DNA of 64,000 nt from Globodera rostochiensis (taxonomy: Eukaryota > Nematoda > Chromadorea > Rhabditida > Heteroderidae): the NCBI GenBank assembly GCA_018350325.1, contig JAEVLN010000023.1:993001-1057000 (forward strand). Reading direction: 5' to 3'. The first letter of the stretch is position 1. The number at the start of each line of letters is the position of its first letter. Under the pieces are notes generated by a model. It did no database searches. It was not told the origin of the DNA and was given only the letters and a program-made list of their open reading frames with translations. The translations under genes and the position numbers were made by a program. This document shows, piece after piece, positions 1 through 12,420 of the stretch.

Positions 1-640
1 CTCTGTTTAAGTTTGACATTTTATTTATGCATACTACCCCCATAAAACACATGTCCTATATACTTTTAGGTGAAATTTCACCCGATTTCACCTCTTTTCA
101 CCTATTTTGTGTTCACCCTTTTCACCTAATTGTGTTTCTCCCTTTTCACCCATTTGTTCGTTTCACTCTTTTCACTTCAACATCGAAACACCAAAATTTT
201 TTATTTGTTTTTTTATGAGCCTGCAATTTTTTGTGGTCTAAACTACAAAAAGGGAAAAAGGTTGACGACCAATTTTTTGGACAGGAAAAGTGGTAATTAC
301 GGGAGGAAAAAATATTGAAGAAATTAACGAAATGTACTATCACATTATGCCCTATTTAAAAATGTCACAAAAGTCAAATCGATTTTCCAAATGTTTTTGT
401 TGCAACTTTTGAGCGGCGGAAGTTTAATTGACAGGTGACCCGTCAAAATTTTTTGGTGCGCGGAAAAAGTTTTGATTGACAGGTGCCCTAATGACCTTGA
501 GGGAGGGGGGAGGGAAATTAAATTTGGCAATGGGCCCAATAGGTTCTGGGGCCCCCATAAAAAAGTAGGGGTGTTTAACTCCGCGCGGTTTGGTTGGGAC
601 TGAATTGACCGCAAACCGCTCGCATTTGTGCCAGATAGAA
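1..640. other. No gene seen; AT-rich sequence with dispersed repeat
   Basis: I see no convincing coding exon. Positions about 215-480 reappear at about 810-1070 (a GAGCCTG...TTTTTTGTGGTCTAAACTACAAAA block followed by GGCGGAAGTTTAATTGACAGGTG), so this is a diverged direct duplication. Early text (60-180) is a degenerate TTTTCACC-rich tract. Confidence 0.6.
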
Positions 641-2290
641 GGCGGGATGTTCAAAAGACCCAATAGGTTTGGGTTTAGTGGCGGTAAGTTCAAAGGACCC
701 GACCTCTCCAATAGGTTTTGGCTTGGGGCGGCATAATCAAAGAGTTGAACCTCTCAAAAGGTTTTGGCTTGGGCGGCAAGATCAAAGGTTAGTCCCCTTC
801 AATAGGTTTTTTATGAGCCTGAATTTTTTTGTGGTCTAAACTACAAAAGAGGAAAAAGATTGACTGCCTTAATTTTTTGGACGGGCAAAGTGGTAATAAC
901 GGGTGGAAAAAATATTGAAGAAATTAACGAAATGTATTATATGCCTTATTTAAAAATGTCACAACAGTCAAATCGATTTTCCAAATGTTTTTGTTGAACT
1001 TTTGATCGGCGGAAGTTTAATTGACAGGTGAGAGGGAAAATTTTTGGTGCGCGGAGAAAGTTTGATTGACAGGTGCCGTAATGACCTTGAGGGGCGGCGA
1101 GGGAAAATTGATTTGGCATGCGGCTTTATAGGTTTTAGGGGACCAATTTAATTGAGCTTTTAGTTTGTAGTTGTGTGTGATACGGGCATTTTTTGTAAAA
1201 ACATTCAATAGGCTTGGATCTCGGTTAAATTAATGGATTACTTTGAACTTCGCGTTTTTTCAGTGCCAATACCGTTTTTACATTGAGAGCACATAGTATC
1301 GTTCACTGGTCCTTAAAAAAATATTTGTGAAGTAATTTTGTACAGAAAAATCTCCTCTTTCAAATGGTATATCGTTTGTAAAAAACAGATCAAAATTCAC
1401 AGACTAGATAGGTTTTGTAGACCTCTTATTGATAGTACGGGTAACAAAAGAGAATTGCCTAATCATCATTAACAATCGCTGTCATCCTCATCATAGTCGT
1501 TATTGTCATATTATTGTCGTCTTTTGTCATACAGTTTGTCATAAATGTTCACCTTTTATCATGCCTTAGTCGTCCTTTGTCATCTATTTGTCATGCATAG
1601 TCATACTGTTTGTCATACTTTGTAATAATAATCCGCTAACCCCGCGCGGTTTGTTTGGGACTGAAATGTCTCGCTTTTGGGATCAGGTAGAAGGCGGCAT
1701 GATCAAAGGGCGACGGTACCCGGACGGTTTTGGCCGGGCGATTCCAGCTTTTGGTCTGGTGGCGGTAAGTTCAAAGGACCCAATAGGTTTTGGTTTGGGG
1801 CGGCAAGATCAAAGGACCCAATAGGTTTTGGTTTGGGCTGCATGATCAAAGACCCCGACCCCTCAAATAGGTTTTGGCTTTGTGGCGGCAAGATCAAAGG
1901 ATCTGACCCCTCCAATAGGTTTGGGTACCCGCGCCCTTTTTGGCCGCGCCGTACCCGCGCGGTTTTGGTACCCGCTCGCTTTTGGTACCCGCTCGGTTTT
2001 GTTGGGACTGAATAGTCTCGCTTTTGGGATCAGGTAGAAGGCGGCATGATCAAAGCCCCAATGGGTTTAAGTTGAGTGGCGGCATGATCAAAGGGTTTCT
2101 CCAATAGGTTTGGGTTTGGTGGTGGTAAGGTCAACGGGTTGGACCCCTCCCATAGGTTTAGGTTTGGTGGCGGCATGATCAAAGGGCAGACCCCCTCCAA
2201 TAGGCTTAGGTTTGGTGGCGGCATGATCAAAGACCGCTCGGTTTTGGTACCCGCTCGGTTTTGGTACCCGCTCGGTTTTGGGGCCATATG
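640..2290. repeat. Degenerate GC-rich tandem repeats
   Basis: Two blocks (about 640-830 and 1640-2285) are built from imperfect units around AATAGGTTTTGG and GGCGGCATGATCAAAG, plus a short TACCCGCTCGGTTTTGG unit near 1960-2280. Open frames here follow from the repeats and lack exon-like composition. Between the blocks (830-1640) lies the second copy of the 215-480 repeat and plain AT-rich DNA with a degenerate TTGTCAT-rich stretch at 1490-1620. The array abuts the truncated BACK exon of the next gene, so the rest of that gene was probably lost at a rearrangement here. Confidence 0.6.
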
Positions 2291-2293
2291 CTG

Positions 2294-3248
2294 CTCTCAG
2301 CATTGTGCTGCACTTGCATTATTCTCGTCCGGATCGCGCTTTGCCGCGCTTTACCAGCCAAATTCCCACCAAATGGACGTGCCGGGACCAAATCGGGTAG
2401 GATAAAGAGAGGACTTGGTCATTTTTTGGAAATTGTATTTTAATATTTTACAAATAAAATTATATTTCCTTAGGGCTAACACTTCAAAATCGATGGGATT
2501 CCACTGCCTATCACGAGGGACTCACGCTCATTGAGCCCGCCCGATTGGTTGTCCAACATTATGGAGAGAATTCGGGTAAATATTATTCTGTTAGGATTTG
2601 ATTAAAAAGTTTATTAAGTGTTTCGCTCTGTCCTCGCCGAAAAGCCAATTCCAAAAGACGGCATTTTCTACTACGAAGCGACCATTTTAGAGAAAAACGA
2701 GTAAGTTAAATAAATAAATAGTTGAGCTTCGAAAATGTTTTAGAAGCATTTTACCCTTTAAAAAAATTATATTTAGCTTTATTTCCATTAGACTCGCGTC
2801 CAAACAAATGCCATTGGACGGATGCGTTGGACTTGACGAGGGTCTTACGGATACGAATACTATGGCAGATTTTGGGGTCACAAAGTTTGTGGGGCTCGCG
2901 GTTAAAGGGTGTTCCCACGTCAATGGACGTCCTTTCATCCGAGGAAAGCCCAAATTTGAGGAAGGTGACGTCATCGGCTGCGGCGTCAATTTGGCAACTC
3001 GCCAAATAATTTACACAAAGAATGGCGAGCGTTTGGGTAAGAAAGAAAAATAATTAAAATATTAAAAATTGTGCATTTATTTAATATTAATAATTTTGGT
3101 TATTTTTGTTGTTGCAGAGACTGCCGGTTTGTTTGTCGATTCTGCCGCCGAATTGTACCCATGCGTTACGTTGTACAATCCTGGCACCAAAATTGAAGCG
3201 AATTTTGGCCCAAATTTCAAATTCAACATTCCCGCCGATGGCATTTAG
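2294..3248 (+). pseudogene. BTB-BACK-SPRY copy A, 5'-truncated (end of BACK plus full SPRY exon set)
   Basis: Segments match the intact gene at 31930-34365. The last BACK exon begins abruptly at about 2294, ends at a donor near 2396, and carries indels that break its frame. The SPRY exons are complete and phase-consistent: 2474-2575, 2619-2700, 2777-3036 and 3118-3248 (stop TAG). SPRY motifs are clear ([47 protein letters not shown]). In exon 2777-3036 about 20 residues are read out of frame relative to paralogues, because one base is missing after GACGAGGG and the frame returns about 60 nt later. No BTB exons lie upstream, only GC-rich repeats. It is most likely a pseudogene or a rearranged SPRY donor. 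Confidence 0.7.
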
Positions 3249-4476
3249 AAAGTGAAAAACGAGGGGATTTGGGGGTTTTGCTGTTGACGGTTTCGGTCTT
3301 TTATCGTTTTTTCTTTGTTGATTATCAAACTCAGAATAAAACCGTTTTTTTTGCAAATTTACCTATTAAATTCACTAGGACTTCCTTTTTTCCCCGCGTC
3401 TGTCGGCATCGTTGGTCCCCTCCAGAAACCTCTAATAAGAATTTCTTGAATTTTTGAACCTAAAATTAAAATTTTCAAAAAAGTCTCGGTCACGAGTCAA
3501 CTTCTCGGGTTTTTGGGTCTCGATCTCGAGGAGCATCCCTTATACTTGCTTGATTAGGTTTTTATTTTCATGAAACTTTGTTTTGACTCATAAAAAAGTC
3601 GATTGGGTCCATAAACATCGATTGACTCATTAAAAGCACTAGAGCAAAAAATTTGGATGGTATCAAAGCATTTAAGAAGCTTCTTTGTATACTATTTCAA
3701 ACCATAAACGAGAAAAACAGCAATCGGAATTTTATATAAAAAAATTGCTCAAATCGATCGAATTTTAGTTCACAAGTTGATTGGCTACCGGGGAAAATAT
3801 GGGTCATATGGCCCAGAGGTAAAACGAAACAAATTATATATCATTCGACTTCTCTCGGGCTGTAGGCCGTTACGCGGCTTTTCATTTTGAATTTGTCTAT
3901 AACTCAGCTCACTTATTGCCGAAGGCTGACATCAATTCGATTTGTCTCTACAAGAGCTCAGTTTTCTTCAATCCCGTAATGGTATAAAAATTACTCGCAA
4001 CATAAAATCTAAAAAAAAAAAGTCTATCAATGCGAAAAAAGTACGAATTGGGTAAATATAAAATTGTGGAAAAGAGTGTTGGCATTATCCTCCTTAAAAA
4101 GACCAACAATTGGGGGGGGGGGGGGAGGGAAGATCGCTGTGCCACGGCGCATAGAAAAATCAAAATGATCGCTCGGGGCGTTAGCGTGTGTATGCGAATT
4201 GCTTCCGCCCACTGACCTCCCTCCCAGCACTCTTTTTCAAAATGGATTTGGGTTGATTGGAGACATTTGCGCATAAGCCAAAATCCATTTGCGCCGAGAA
4301 AAAAAATTAAACTCAAAATTAAAAAATTGCGGGAAATATGGATAGGGCCCAGGCTCAAATCACTCAAAAAGGGGTTAAATTCAGAAACAAATGAATTGTT
4401 AAAATGCTTTGATCTACACCGAAAAAAATGATAACCGATCTAAACTCTATACAGCAAAACCATAAAAACTCGTTTT
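3249..4476. other. Intergenic AT-rich DNA
   Basis: No exon recognised. It holds the 3' flank shared with the gene at 31930 (TTTCGGTCTTTTATC block near 3290), a degenerate relative of the dispersed GC-rich motif near 3390, a segment at about 3770-3870 that recurs inverted near 60745-60830, and a poly-G run near 4111. Confidence 0.5.
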
Positions 4477-7400
4477 TCACTTTCTCACTTTGGCAAAGTC
4501 GAATTTGAATTCTTTCAATCCAAAGTTCGCTTCAATTTTGCTGCCATTGGATTGCATCGAAACGGCTGGAAACAATTTGTGGACTTTAACGTCATCAGAT
4601 AATTCGACAGTTCCTGCAAAAACAAGTAAATTAGAGTCGGTGCCCCCAATTTTTTGAAAAAATAATTCAAAGTCGGGGCGCAAATAATTCCGAAACCCTC
4701 AACACTTATTTTTTCGAACGAATTCCGTTGGCGACGATGCTTTTTTCTCATCTGTGGCTTCTGTTATTTAGCCATGTGAGTAAATGGCTATTGTGGATTT
4801 GAATTGGCATTTTCCATTTGAACGATTTTGCAACAAAAAACAAACCATTTTTCGGAAATTGGAATTTGCGAAAAATTTCGGATTCGGGGTTCGCTTGGTT
4901 GAAAAGGATATCGGATTCGGATTCTAAGCCCCCGAAGCATGCCCCCAAAAACAATATTTTATCGACTTTGGTTATTTCTCAAAAATATATTGTCCCTAAT
5001 TTTTTATTCGTTTTCTTTCTCACCCAATAACTCTCCGTTCTTCGTGTAAAAGATTTGGCGTTTTTCCAAATCGACGCCGCATCCGACGACCGTCTCGCCA
5101 ACAATTTTGTTGCGGACAATAAACGCATGCTTTTCATTGAAATCAATTCCCGTTATGTAACCCGAGGAGTCGTATGCGTAGCCTTGGTTTTCAACATTTT
5201 GGTCCAATTTCAATTTGTTCGTGGCGAGTCCCATGGTAATAGAGCTAAATATATTATATTTAGAGGCACATTAATTGTTTTATAATATTATACGTTACCC
5301 TGTAAATGCTAATATTTCCACTTCAAAGTAGAAAATTCCGGATTTCTCATTTGGAATTGGCTCTTTAGCGCGAACAGAGCGAACCCCTGAAAAGTATGTT
5401 AATTCAAAAATTTTTGTAAACTTATTTTACCTAAACCTTTTTAATCAAATTACTTTAACAGAATTATTTTTTACCACAATTATTCCCCGTATGTTCAACA
5501 ACATTGGACTCAGAGAGCGTTAGGCCCGCGTTACATGCTTCGGAATCCCATTGAGTTTGAATGGTTGGCTCTAATAATTGAATTTATATTTTGATTTTAA
5601 TTGCACCGAAAGCCTGCGTTTTCTTACCAAATTGATACCAGATAAAGAAAAATAAAACTCACTTTAGGGATTTTATTTATTTTTTTAGTATATATAAACA
5701 GGGTTCCGATCTCAAATTTTTACAATCAATCATTAAAAAATTTCCTCATTTGGTACCTAAAATCCGCAAATTCGACATTTCTTCATTAAAACTAGAGTCC
5801 GGACCAAAACCCAAAACCAAAACATTTTTGGGTTGTTTTGTAAAAATTTTTTACCAATATTATTGACCAAATTTTGTTTGGTCCATGCCCATTTTTGTAC
5901 AAAACTTTTGGGTGTCTTCTAGTTGAATTTACACCCCTAAAGATGACATCATTGAGTGACAATTTTAATCTTCTTAACAGGAATTGCACTCAGAAAATAG
6001 ATAATGCAGTGTTACCTGGGGTTATGTCTTCCGGCGATGCATCTGAATTTACATAAATTTTTGTTAGTCACCACACACAGAAAAGTGATATGATCGAAAC
6101 CATGCTTTTTGAATTAAGGCTAATTGATTTTTGGGAATTTTTGAGTTTTCGTCAAAATGTTCGAATTTGGGTCCGGGGTTCAAAATTGATAGAAATAGAG
6201 CTCATATTCGGATTCCTCGGCTCCAAACCTTGAAACACCTATCGACTTTTAAAACTTTTTATTTTCATTTTCAAAAATTTTTTTAAATAAAATTTTGCTT
6301 CAAATTCCTTAGCAAAGATTCCCAGCTTTTTTAAGCCCCCGGCGGCGCCTGTCGGCACCGCCGGACCTTTCACATTTCTAAAAGTAGATACCGGAATTTT
6401 AATGACCCGATTCGGAAAAGAATTTATATTGTTTTTCTTGCCCACTGAAGACAATGCTGAAGGTTTGAGAAAAAAATGTTTTTGAGCAAAATCCCCACCC
6501 GACCCCTGACATGGTCAACCCCGGCCTCCACGACCCCGACTGGGGAGACAGTTTGGTTTGTAGTTGGTGTGATTGACGTGACACTGGTCAGAAAAAGCAT
6601 TGAATAAAATTTTATTTAAAAAACTCGTAAATTTAGGCTTTTTGTTATGTTTTACTAAAAACTTTTGGGTTTTGCCAGACCAAAAAAACCAAAAACAAAA
6701 AAAATCCAATATTATTGACCAAATTTTGTTTGGGTCCAACATTCCGGTCTCTAATTAAAACCACAAAATTTAAGTAAACAGCTTATTCGTTATATTTCTG
6801 GTTACCAACAATCACTTGAGCAACTTCCTGTCACAAATGATCATTTTTAACGATTTAACATCATTTTTTGCGCGCGATTTTTCAAAAAAATTTTTGGGAA
6901 AGTGGGCGGTGGTCGGCGGTGCCGATAAGCGCCGCCGAGCGGAATTTTTGACTCAATTTAATAAGAGTTTTGCAACCAAAATTGAAAGGAATGTGATAGT
7001 CATTTTTTGAAACTTTCTATTTATTAATGAAAAAGGTCCGGGAAAAGCTTTTTTTGAAGATTTAACAACTTTTGATAAGAGAAAAGAGCTTTTTGTTGTC
7101 AATTTTCCTAAAAGACCACAAAAATCCACATTTCTAAAAAAATCCTCATTGGCCTTTCCAAAAACCAAATAATGAGGAAAATCCGCTGATATCGGAACCC
7201 TACAGTATATATAAATAATATGATCTTTTCTTTTGAAAATCCTTTTCAATTGGAGAGCTAAATGAGGTTACTTTCCTATAATTAATTTTAAAAAATTATA
7301 ATTAATTTGAAAAAACAAATAGATAATGCAGTGTTACCTGGGGTTATGTCTTCCGGCGATGCATCTGAATTTACATAAATTTTTGTTAGTCACCACACAC

Positions 7401-10400
7401 AGAAAAGTGATATGATCGAAACCATGCTTTTTGAATTAAGGCTAATTGATTTTTGGGAATTTTTGAGTTTTCGACAAAATGTTCGAATTTGGGTCCGGGG
7501 TTCAAAATTGATAGAAATAGAGCTCATATTCGGATTCCTCGGCTCCAAACCTTGAAACACCTATCGACTTTTAAAACTTTTTATTTTCATTTTCAAAAAT
7601 TTTTTAAAATAAAATTTTGCTTCAAATTCCTTAGCAAAGATTCCCAGCTTTTTTAAGCCCCCGGCGGCGCCTGTCGGCACCGCCGGACCTTTCACATTTC
7701 TAAAAGTAGATACCGGAATTTTAATGACCCGATTCGGAAAAGAATTTATATTGTTTTTCTTGCCCACTGAAGACAATGCTGAAGGTTTGAGAAAAAAATG
7801 TTTTTGAGCAAAATCCCCACCCGACCCCTGACATGGTCAACCCCGGCCTCCACGACCCCGACTGGGGAGACAGTTTGGTTTGTAGTTGGTGTGATTGACG
7901 TGACACTGGTCAGAAAAAGCATTGAATAAAATTTTATTTAAAAAACTCGTAAATTTAGGCTTTTTGTTATGTTTTACTAAAAACTTTTGGGTTTTGCCAG
8001 ACCAAAAAAACCAAAAACAAAAAAAATCCAATATTATTGACCAAATTTTGTTTGGGTCCAACATTCCGGTCTCTAATTAAAACCACAAAATTTAAGTAAA
8101 CAGCTTATTCGTTATATTTCTGGTTACCAACAATCACTTGAGCAACTTCCTGTCACAAATGATCATTTTTAACGATTTAACATCATTTTTTGCGCGCGAT
8201 TTTTCAAAAAAATTTTTGGGAAAGTGGGCGGTGGTCGGCGGTGCCGATAAGCGCCGCCGAGCGGAATTTTTGACTCAATTTAATAAGAGTTTTGCAACCA
8301 AAATTGAAAGGAATGTGATAGTCATTTTTTGAAACTTTCTATTTATTAATGAAAAAGGTCCGGGAAAAGCTTTTTTTGAAGATTTAACAACTTTTGATAA
8401 GAGAAAAGAGCTTTTTGTTGTCAATTTTCCTAAAAGACCACAAAAATCCACATTTCTAAAAAAATCCTCATTGGCCTTTCCAAAAACCAAATAATGAGGA
8501 AAATCCGCTGATATCGGAACCCTACAGTATATATAAATAATATGATCTTTTCTTTTGAAAATCCTTTTCAATTGGAGAGCTAAATGAGGTTACTTTCCTA
8601 TAATTAATTTTAAAAAATTATAATTAATTTGAAAAAACAAATAGATAATGCAGTGTTACCTGGGGTTATGTCTTCCGGCGATGCATCTGAATTTACATAA
8701 ATTTTTGTTAGTCACCACACACAGAAAAGTGATATGATCGAAACCATGCTTTTTGAATTAAGGCTAATTGATTTTTGGGAATTTTTGAGTTTTCGACAAA
8801 ATGTTCGAATTTGGGTCCGGGGTTCAAAATTGATAGAAATAGAGCTCATATTCGGATTCCTCGGCTCCAAACCTTGAAACACCTATCGACTTTTAAAACT
8901 TTTTATTTTCATTTTCAAAAATTTTTTAAAATAAAATTTTGCTTCAAATTCCTTAGCAAAGATTCCCAGCTTTTTTAAGCCCCCGGCGGCGCCTGTCGGC
9001 ACCGCCGGACCTTTCACATTTCTAAAAGTAGATACCGGAATTTTAATGACCCGATTCGGAAAAGAATTTATATTGTTTTTCTTGCCCACTGAAGACAATG
9101 CTGAAGGTTTGAGAAAAAAATGTTTTTGAGCAAAATCCCCACCCGACCCCTGACATGGTCAACCCCGGCCTCCACGACCCCGACTGGGGAGACAGTTTGG
9201 TTTGTAGTTGGTGTGATTGACGTGACACTGGTCAGAAAAAGCATTGAATAAAATTTTATTTAAAAAACTCGTAAATTTAGGCTTTTTGTTATGTTTTACT
9301 AAAAACTTTTGGGTTTTGCCAGACCAAAAAAACCAAAAACAAAAAAAATCCAATATTATTGACCAAATTTTGTTTGGGTCCAACATTCCGGTCTCTAATT
9401 AAAACCACAAAATTTAAGTAAACAGCTTATTCGTTATATTTCTGGTTACCAACAATCACTTGAGCAACTTCCTGTCACAAATGATCATTTTTAACGATTT
9501 AACATCATTTTTTGCGCGCGATTTTTCAAAAAAATTTTTGGGAAAGTGGGCGGTGGTCGGCGGTGCCGATAAGCGCCGCCGAGCGGAATTTTTGACTCAA
9601 TTTAATAAGAGTTTTGCAACCAAAATTGAAAGGAATGTGATAGTCATTTTTTGAAACTTTCTATTTATTAATGAAAAAGGTCCGGGAAAAGCTTTTTTTG
9701 AAGATTTAACAACTTTTGATAAGAGAAAAGAGCTTTTTGTTGTCAATTTTCCTAAAAGACCACAAAAATCCACATTTCTAAAAAAATCCTCATTGGCCTT
9801 TCCAAAAACCAAATAATGAGGAAAATCCGCTGATATCGGAACCCTACAGTATATATAAATAATATGATCTTTTCTTTTGAAAATCCTTTTCAATTGGAGA
9901 GCTAAATGAGGTTACTTTCCTATAATTAATTTTAAAAAATTATAATTAATTTGAAAAAACAAATAGATAATGCAGTGTTACCTGGGGTTATGTCTTCCGG
10001 CGATGCATCTGAATTTACATAAATTTTTGTTAGTCACCACACACAGAAAAGTGATATGATCGAAACCATGCTTTTTGAATTAAGGCTAATTGATTTTTGG
10101 GAATTTTTGAGTTTTCGTCAAAATGTTCGAATTTGGGTCCGGGGTTCAAAATTGATAGAAATAGAGCTCATATTCGGATTCCTCGGCTCCAAACCTTGAA
10201 ACACCTATCGACTTTTAAAACTTTTTATTTTCATTTTCAAAAATTTTTTTAAATAAAATTTTGCTTCAAATTCCTTAGCAAAGATTCCCAGCTTTTTTAA
10301 GCCCCCGGCGGCGCCTGTCGGCACCGCCGGACCTTTCACATTTCTAAAAGTAGATACCGGAATTTTAATGACCCGATTCGGAAAAGAATTTATATTGTTT

Positions 10401-11933
10401 TTCTTGCCCACTGAAGACAATGCTGAAGGTTTGAGAAAAAAATGTTTTTGAGCAAAATCCCCACCCGACCCCTGACATGGTCAACCCCGGCCTCCACGAC
10501 CCCGACTGGGGAGACAGTTTGGTTTGTAGTTGGTGTGATTGACGTGACACTGGTCAGAAAAAGCATTGAATAAAATTTTATTTAAAAAACTCGTAAATTT
10601 AGGCTTTTTGTTATGTTTTACTAAAAACTTTTGGGTTTTGCCAGACCAAAAAAACCAAAAACAAAAAAAATCCAATATTATTGACCAAATTTTGTTTGGG
10701 TCCAACATTCCGGTCTCTAATTAAAACCACAAAATTTAAGTAAACAGCTTATTCGTTATATTTCTGGTTACCAACAATCACTTGAGCAACTTCCTGTCAC
10801 AAATGATCATTTTTAACGATTTAACATCATTTTTTGCGCGCGATTTTTCAAAAAAATTTTTGGGAAAGTGGGCGGTGGTCGGCGGTGCCGATAAGCGCCG
10901 CCGAGCGGAATTTTTGACTCAATTTAATAAGAGTTTTGCAACCAAAATTGAAAGGAATGTGATAGTCATTTTTTGAAACTTTCTATTTATTAATGAAAAA
11001 GGTCCGGGAAAAGCTTTTTTTGAAGATTTAACAACTTTTGATAAGAGAAAAGAGCTTTTTGTTGTCAATTTTCCTAAAAGACCACAAAAATCCACATTTC
11101 TCAAAAATCCTCATTGGCCTTTCCAAAAACCAAATAATGAGGAAAATCCGCAGATATCGGAACCCTATAATATAAATAATATGATCTTTTCTTTTGAAAA
11201 TCCTTTTCAATTGGAGAGCTAAATGAGGTTACTTTCCTATAATTAATTTTTAAAAATTATAATTAATTTGAAAAAACAAATAGATAATGCAGTGTTACCT
11301 GGGGTTATGTCTTCCGGCGATGCATCTGAATTTACATAAATTTTTGTTAGTCACCACACACAGAAAAGTGATATGATCGAAACCATGCTTTTTGAATTAA
11401 GGGTAATTGATTTTTGGGAATTTTTGAGTTTTCGACAAAATGTTCGAATTTGGGTCCGGGGTTCAAAATTGATAGAAATAAAGCTCATATTCGGATTCCA
11501 AGGCTCCAAACCTTGAAACACCTATCGACTTTTAAAACTTTTTATTTTCATTTTCAAAAACTTTTGGTCCCTAAACTAAATAAGACCTCTCAATTGGAGA
11601 GCTTAATGATGCTCCTAAGCCTAAATTAATTTAAAAATAAATAGACAATTATTATTTTGCAGTGTTACCCGCGTTTGGTTCAGAATTGCCAGAACTGGAT
11701 GAGTCATTTTCGAGTTTTGTGTTCGTTTTTTGCGGCGGCGATGCATCTGAATTCTTTACGTGAGTCAGTCAAAAATTTAAGTTAAAATATTTCGATATTT
11801 ACATAAATTTTTGTTAGTCACCACACACAATGAAAAAAGCGATGAAATATTGCGCCAAAATTTTAATTTGAAAAGAATTTTTCTGACCTGCCACAAGCAA
11901 GCAAACAGCGGCCAAGAAGAGAAAGGTGGGCAT
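4477..11933 (-). CDS. Secreted SPRY-domain protein (SPRYSEC/RBP-1-like) with repeated 27-nt linker exons
   Basis: Proposed model on the minus strand. Leader exon 11933-11888 encodes MPTFLFLAAVCLLVA, a short hydrophobic signal peptide, and ends in phase 1. A Ser/Asn-rich linker exon follows (11746-11669, 78 nt). Five identical 27-nt candidate exons (DASPEDITP), one per tandem unit, lie at 11325-11299, 10008-9982, 8686-8660, 7364-7338 and 6042-6016. SPRY exons are 5570-5475, 5386-5299, 5244-5024 and 4613-4477 (stop TGA). Every junction is phase-consistent, giving about 221 aa without and 266 aa with all micro-exons. The SPRY domain is divergent: IQTQWDSEAC, IPNEKSGIFYFE, GCGVDLEKRQIFYTKNG, KIEANFGLKEFKFDF. 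SPRYSEC proteins are secreted effectors of cyst nematodes (family knowledge; GpRBP-1 is one). Linking the leader to this SPRY set across the array is inferred; the SPRY exons alone are secure. Confidence 0.6.
5996..11560. repeat. 1322-bp tandem array, about 4.2 near-identical copies
   Basis: Unit starts fall near 5996, 7318, 8640, 9962 and 11281 (the fourth unit is about 3 bp shorter; the last is partial and diverges at about 11560). Units differ at only a few positions, so the expansion is recent or homogenised. Each unit contains a minus-strand block with a branchpoint-like TGACTAAC, an acceptor AAATTCAG, the 27-nt micro-exon and a GTAACACTG donor. It also holds two dispersed GC-rich palindromic motifs and a CCAAAAAAACC-rich stretch. 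Open frames that recur every 1322 bp (the 98-, 75-, 71- and 64-codon frames) have no recognisable domain and are read as array by-products. Confidence 0.93.
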
Positions 11934-11985
11934 TTTGAGGCAATAAAATCGTTTTGAATGATGGCTTTCTGCTGCATTTCCCCCG

Positions 11986-11993
11986 CTTTTATG
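11986..11993 (-). promoter_or_regulatory. TATA-like box of the SPRYSEC leader
   Basis: CATAAAAG about 55-60 bp upstream of the ATG at 11933 (minus strand). The same spot in the two sister leaders reads TATAAAAG, followed in all three by a GCAGCA(A/G)A.AGCCATCATT block and TGCCTCAAA directly before the ATG. Confidence 0.5.
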
Positions 11994-12077
11994 TGGCTTT
12001 AATTGCTGGCTTAGAATGTGACCTTTTCAAAATAGCATTGCCCGCTGAGAGAATTGAGGGGACGCGAGAGAATTTGT

Positions 12078-12101
12078 TGGCATTTGCGTTCGCATTGGCA
12101 T
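12078..12101 (-). promoter_or_regulatory. Two ATGCCA motifs upstream of the SPRYSEC leader
   Basis: ATGCCA occurs on the minus strand at 12083-12078 and 12101-12096, roughly 150-170 bp before the ATG. ATGCCA is the core of the 'DOG box' described in promoters of dorsal-gland effectors of Globodera (established knowledge, from memory). A 6-mer is weak evidence alone, but one site keeps its position in the sister leader at 40183. Confidence 0.35.
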
Positions 12102-12194
12102 GACTTTGGCCAAAAATAGTTTCTTAATCACAAAAAGAAATAGTGGGATGATTCTTTAGAAAAAGATGGAAAGTAATTGATGCCACGCCAAGCT

Positions 12195-12420
12195 CTTTTA
12201 TTATTTACATATACAGTGCCTTACTTCGACAAAGAATACGCCAGGAACTCGTGGCATTTGGGGCCCCTTGTTTATGACATTTTGGGGGGGGGGGGGGTGA
12301 AGCATTACGGCCAATGTATTGTATGGGAAAAGCGCCCCTAGGCAGAGTAAATGGCCAAAGAAGCAGAGATATTGGTCGATAAATCTGAATTGCACTTTGC
12401 CGGCAATAATTTTTGAACAT
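12195..12420. repeat. Conserved upstream block shared by SPRYSEC leaders
   Basis: This segment, with CAGAGTAAATGGCCAAAG, GAGATATTGGTCGATAAATC and a long poly-G run near 12285, recurs at about 16120-16340 in the same orientation and inverted at 39820-39990. All three lie upstream of the leader exon MPTFLFLAA, so this is duplicated 5' flank. Intervening 11994-12195 is the rest of that flank. Confidence 0.75.

Noticed and set aside
1677..2015. 112-codon frame rich in Gly, Arg and Phe
   Set aside because: Encoded by the degenerate GC-rich repeat; several overlapping frames are equally open.
6239..11210. Frames of 61-98 codons recurring every 1322 bp
   Set aside because: They recur only because the DNA is tandemly repeated; no recognisable domain, and the likely coding strand use is the 27-nt exon.
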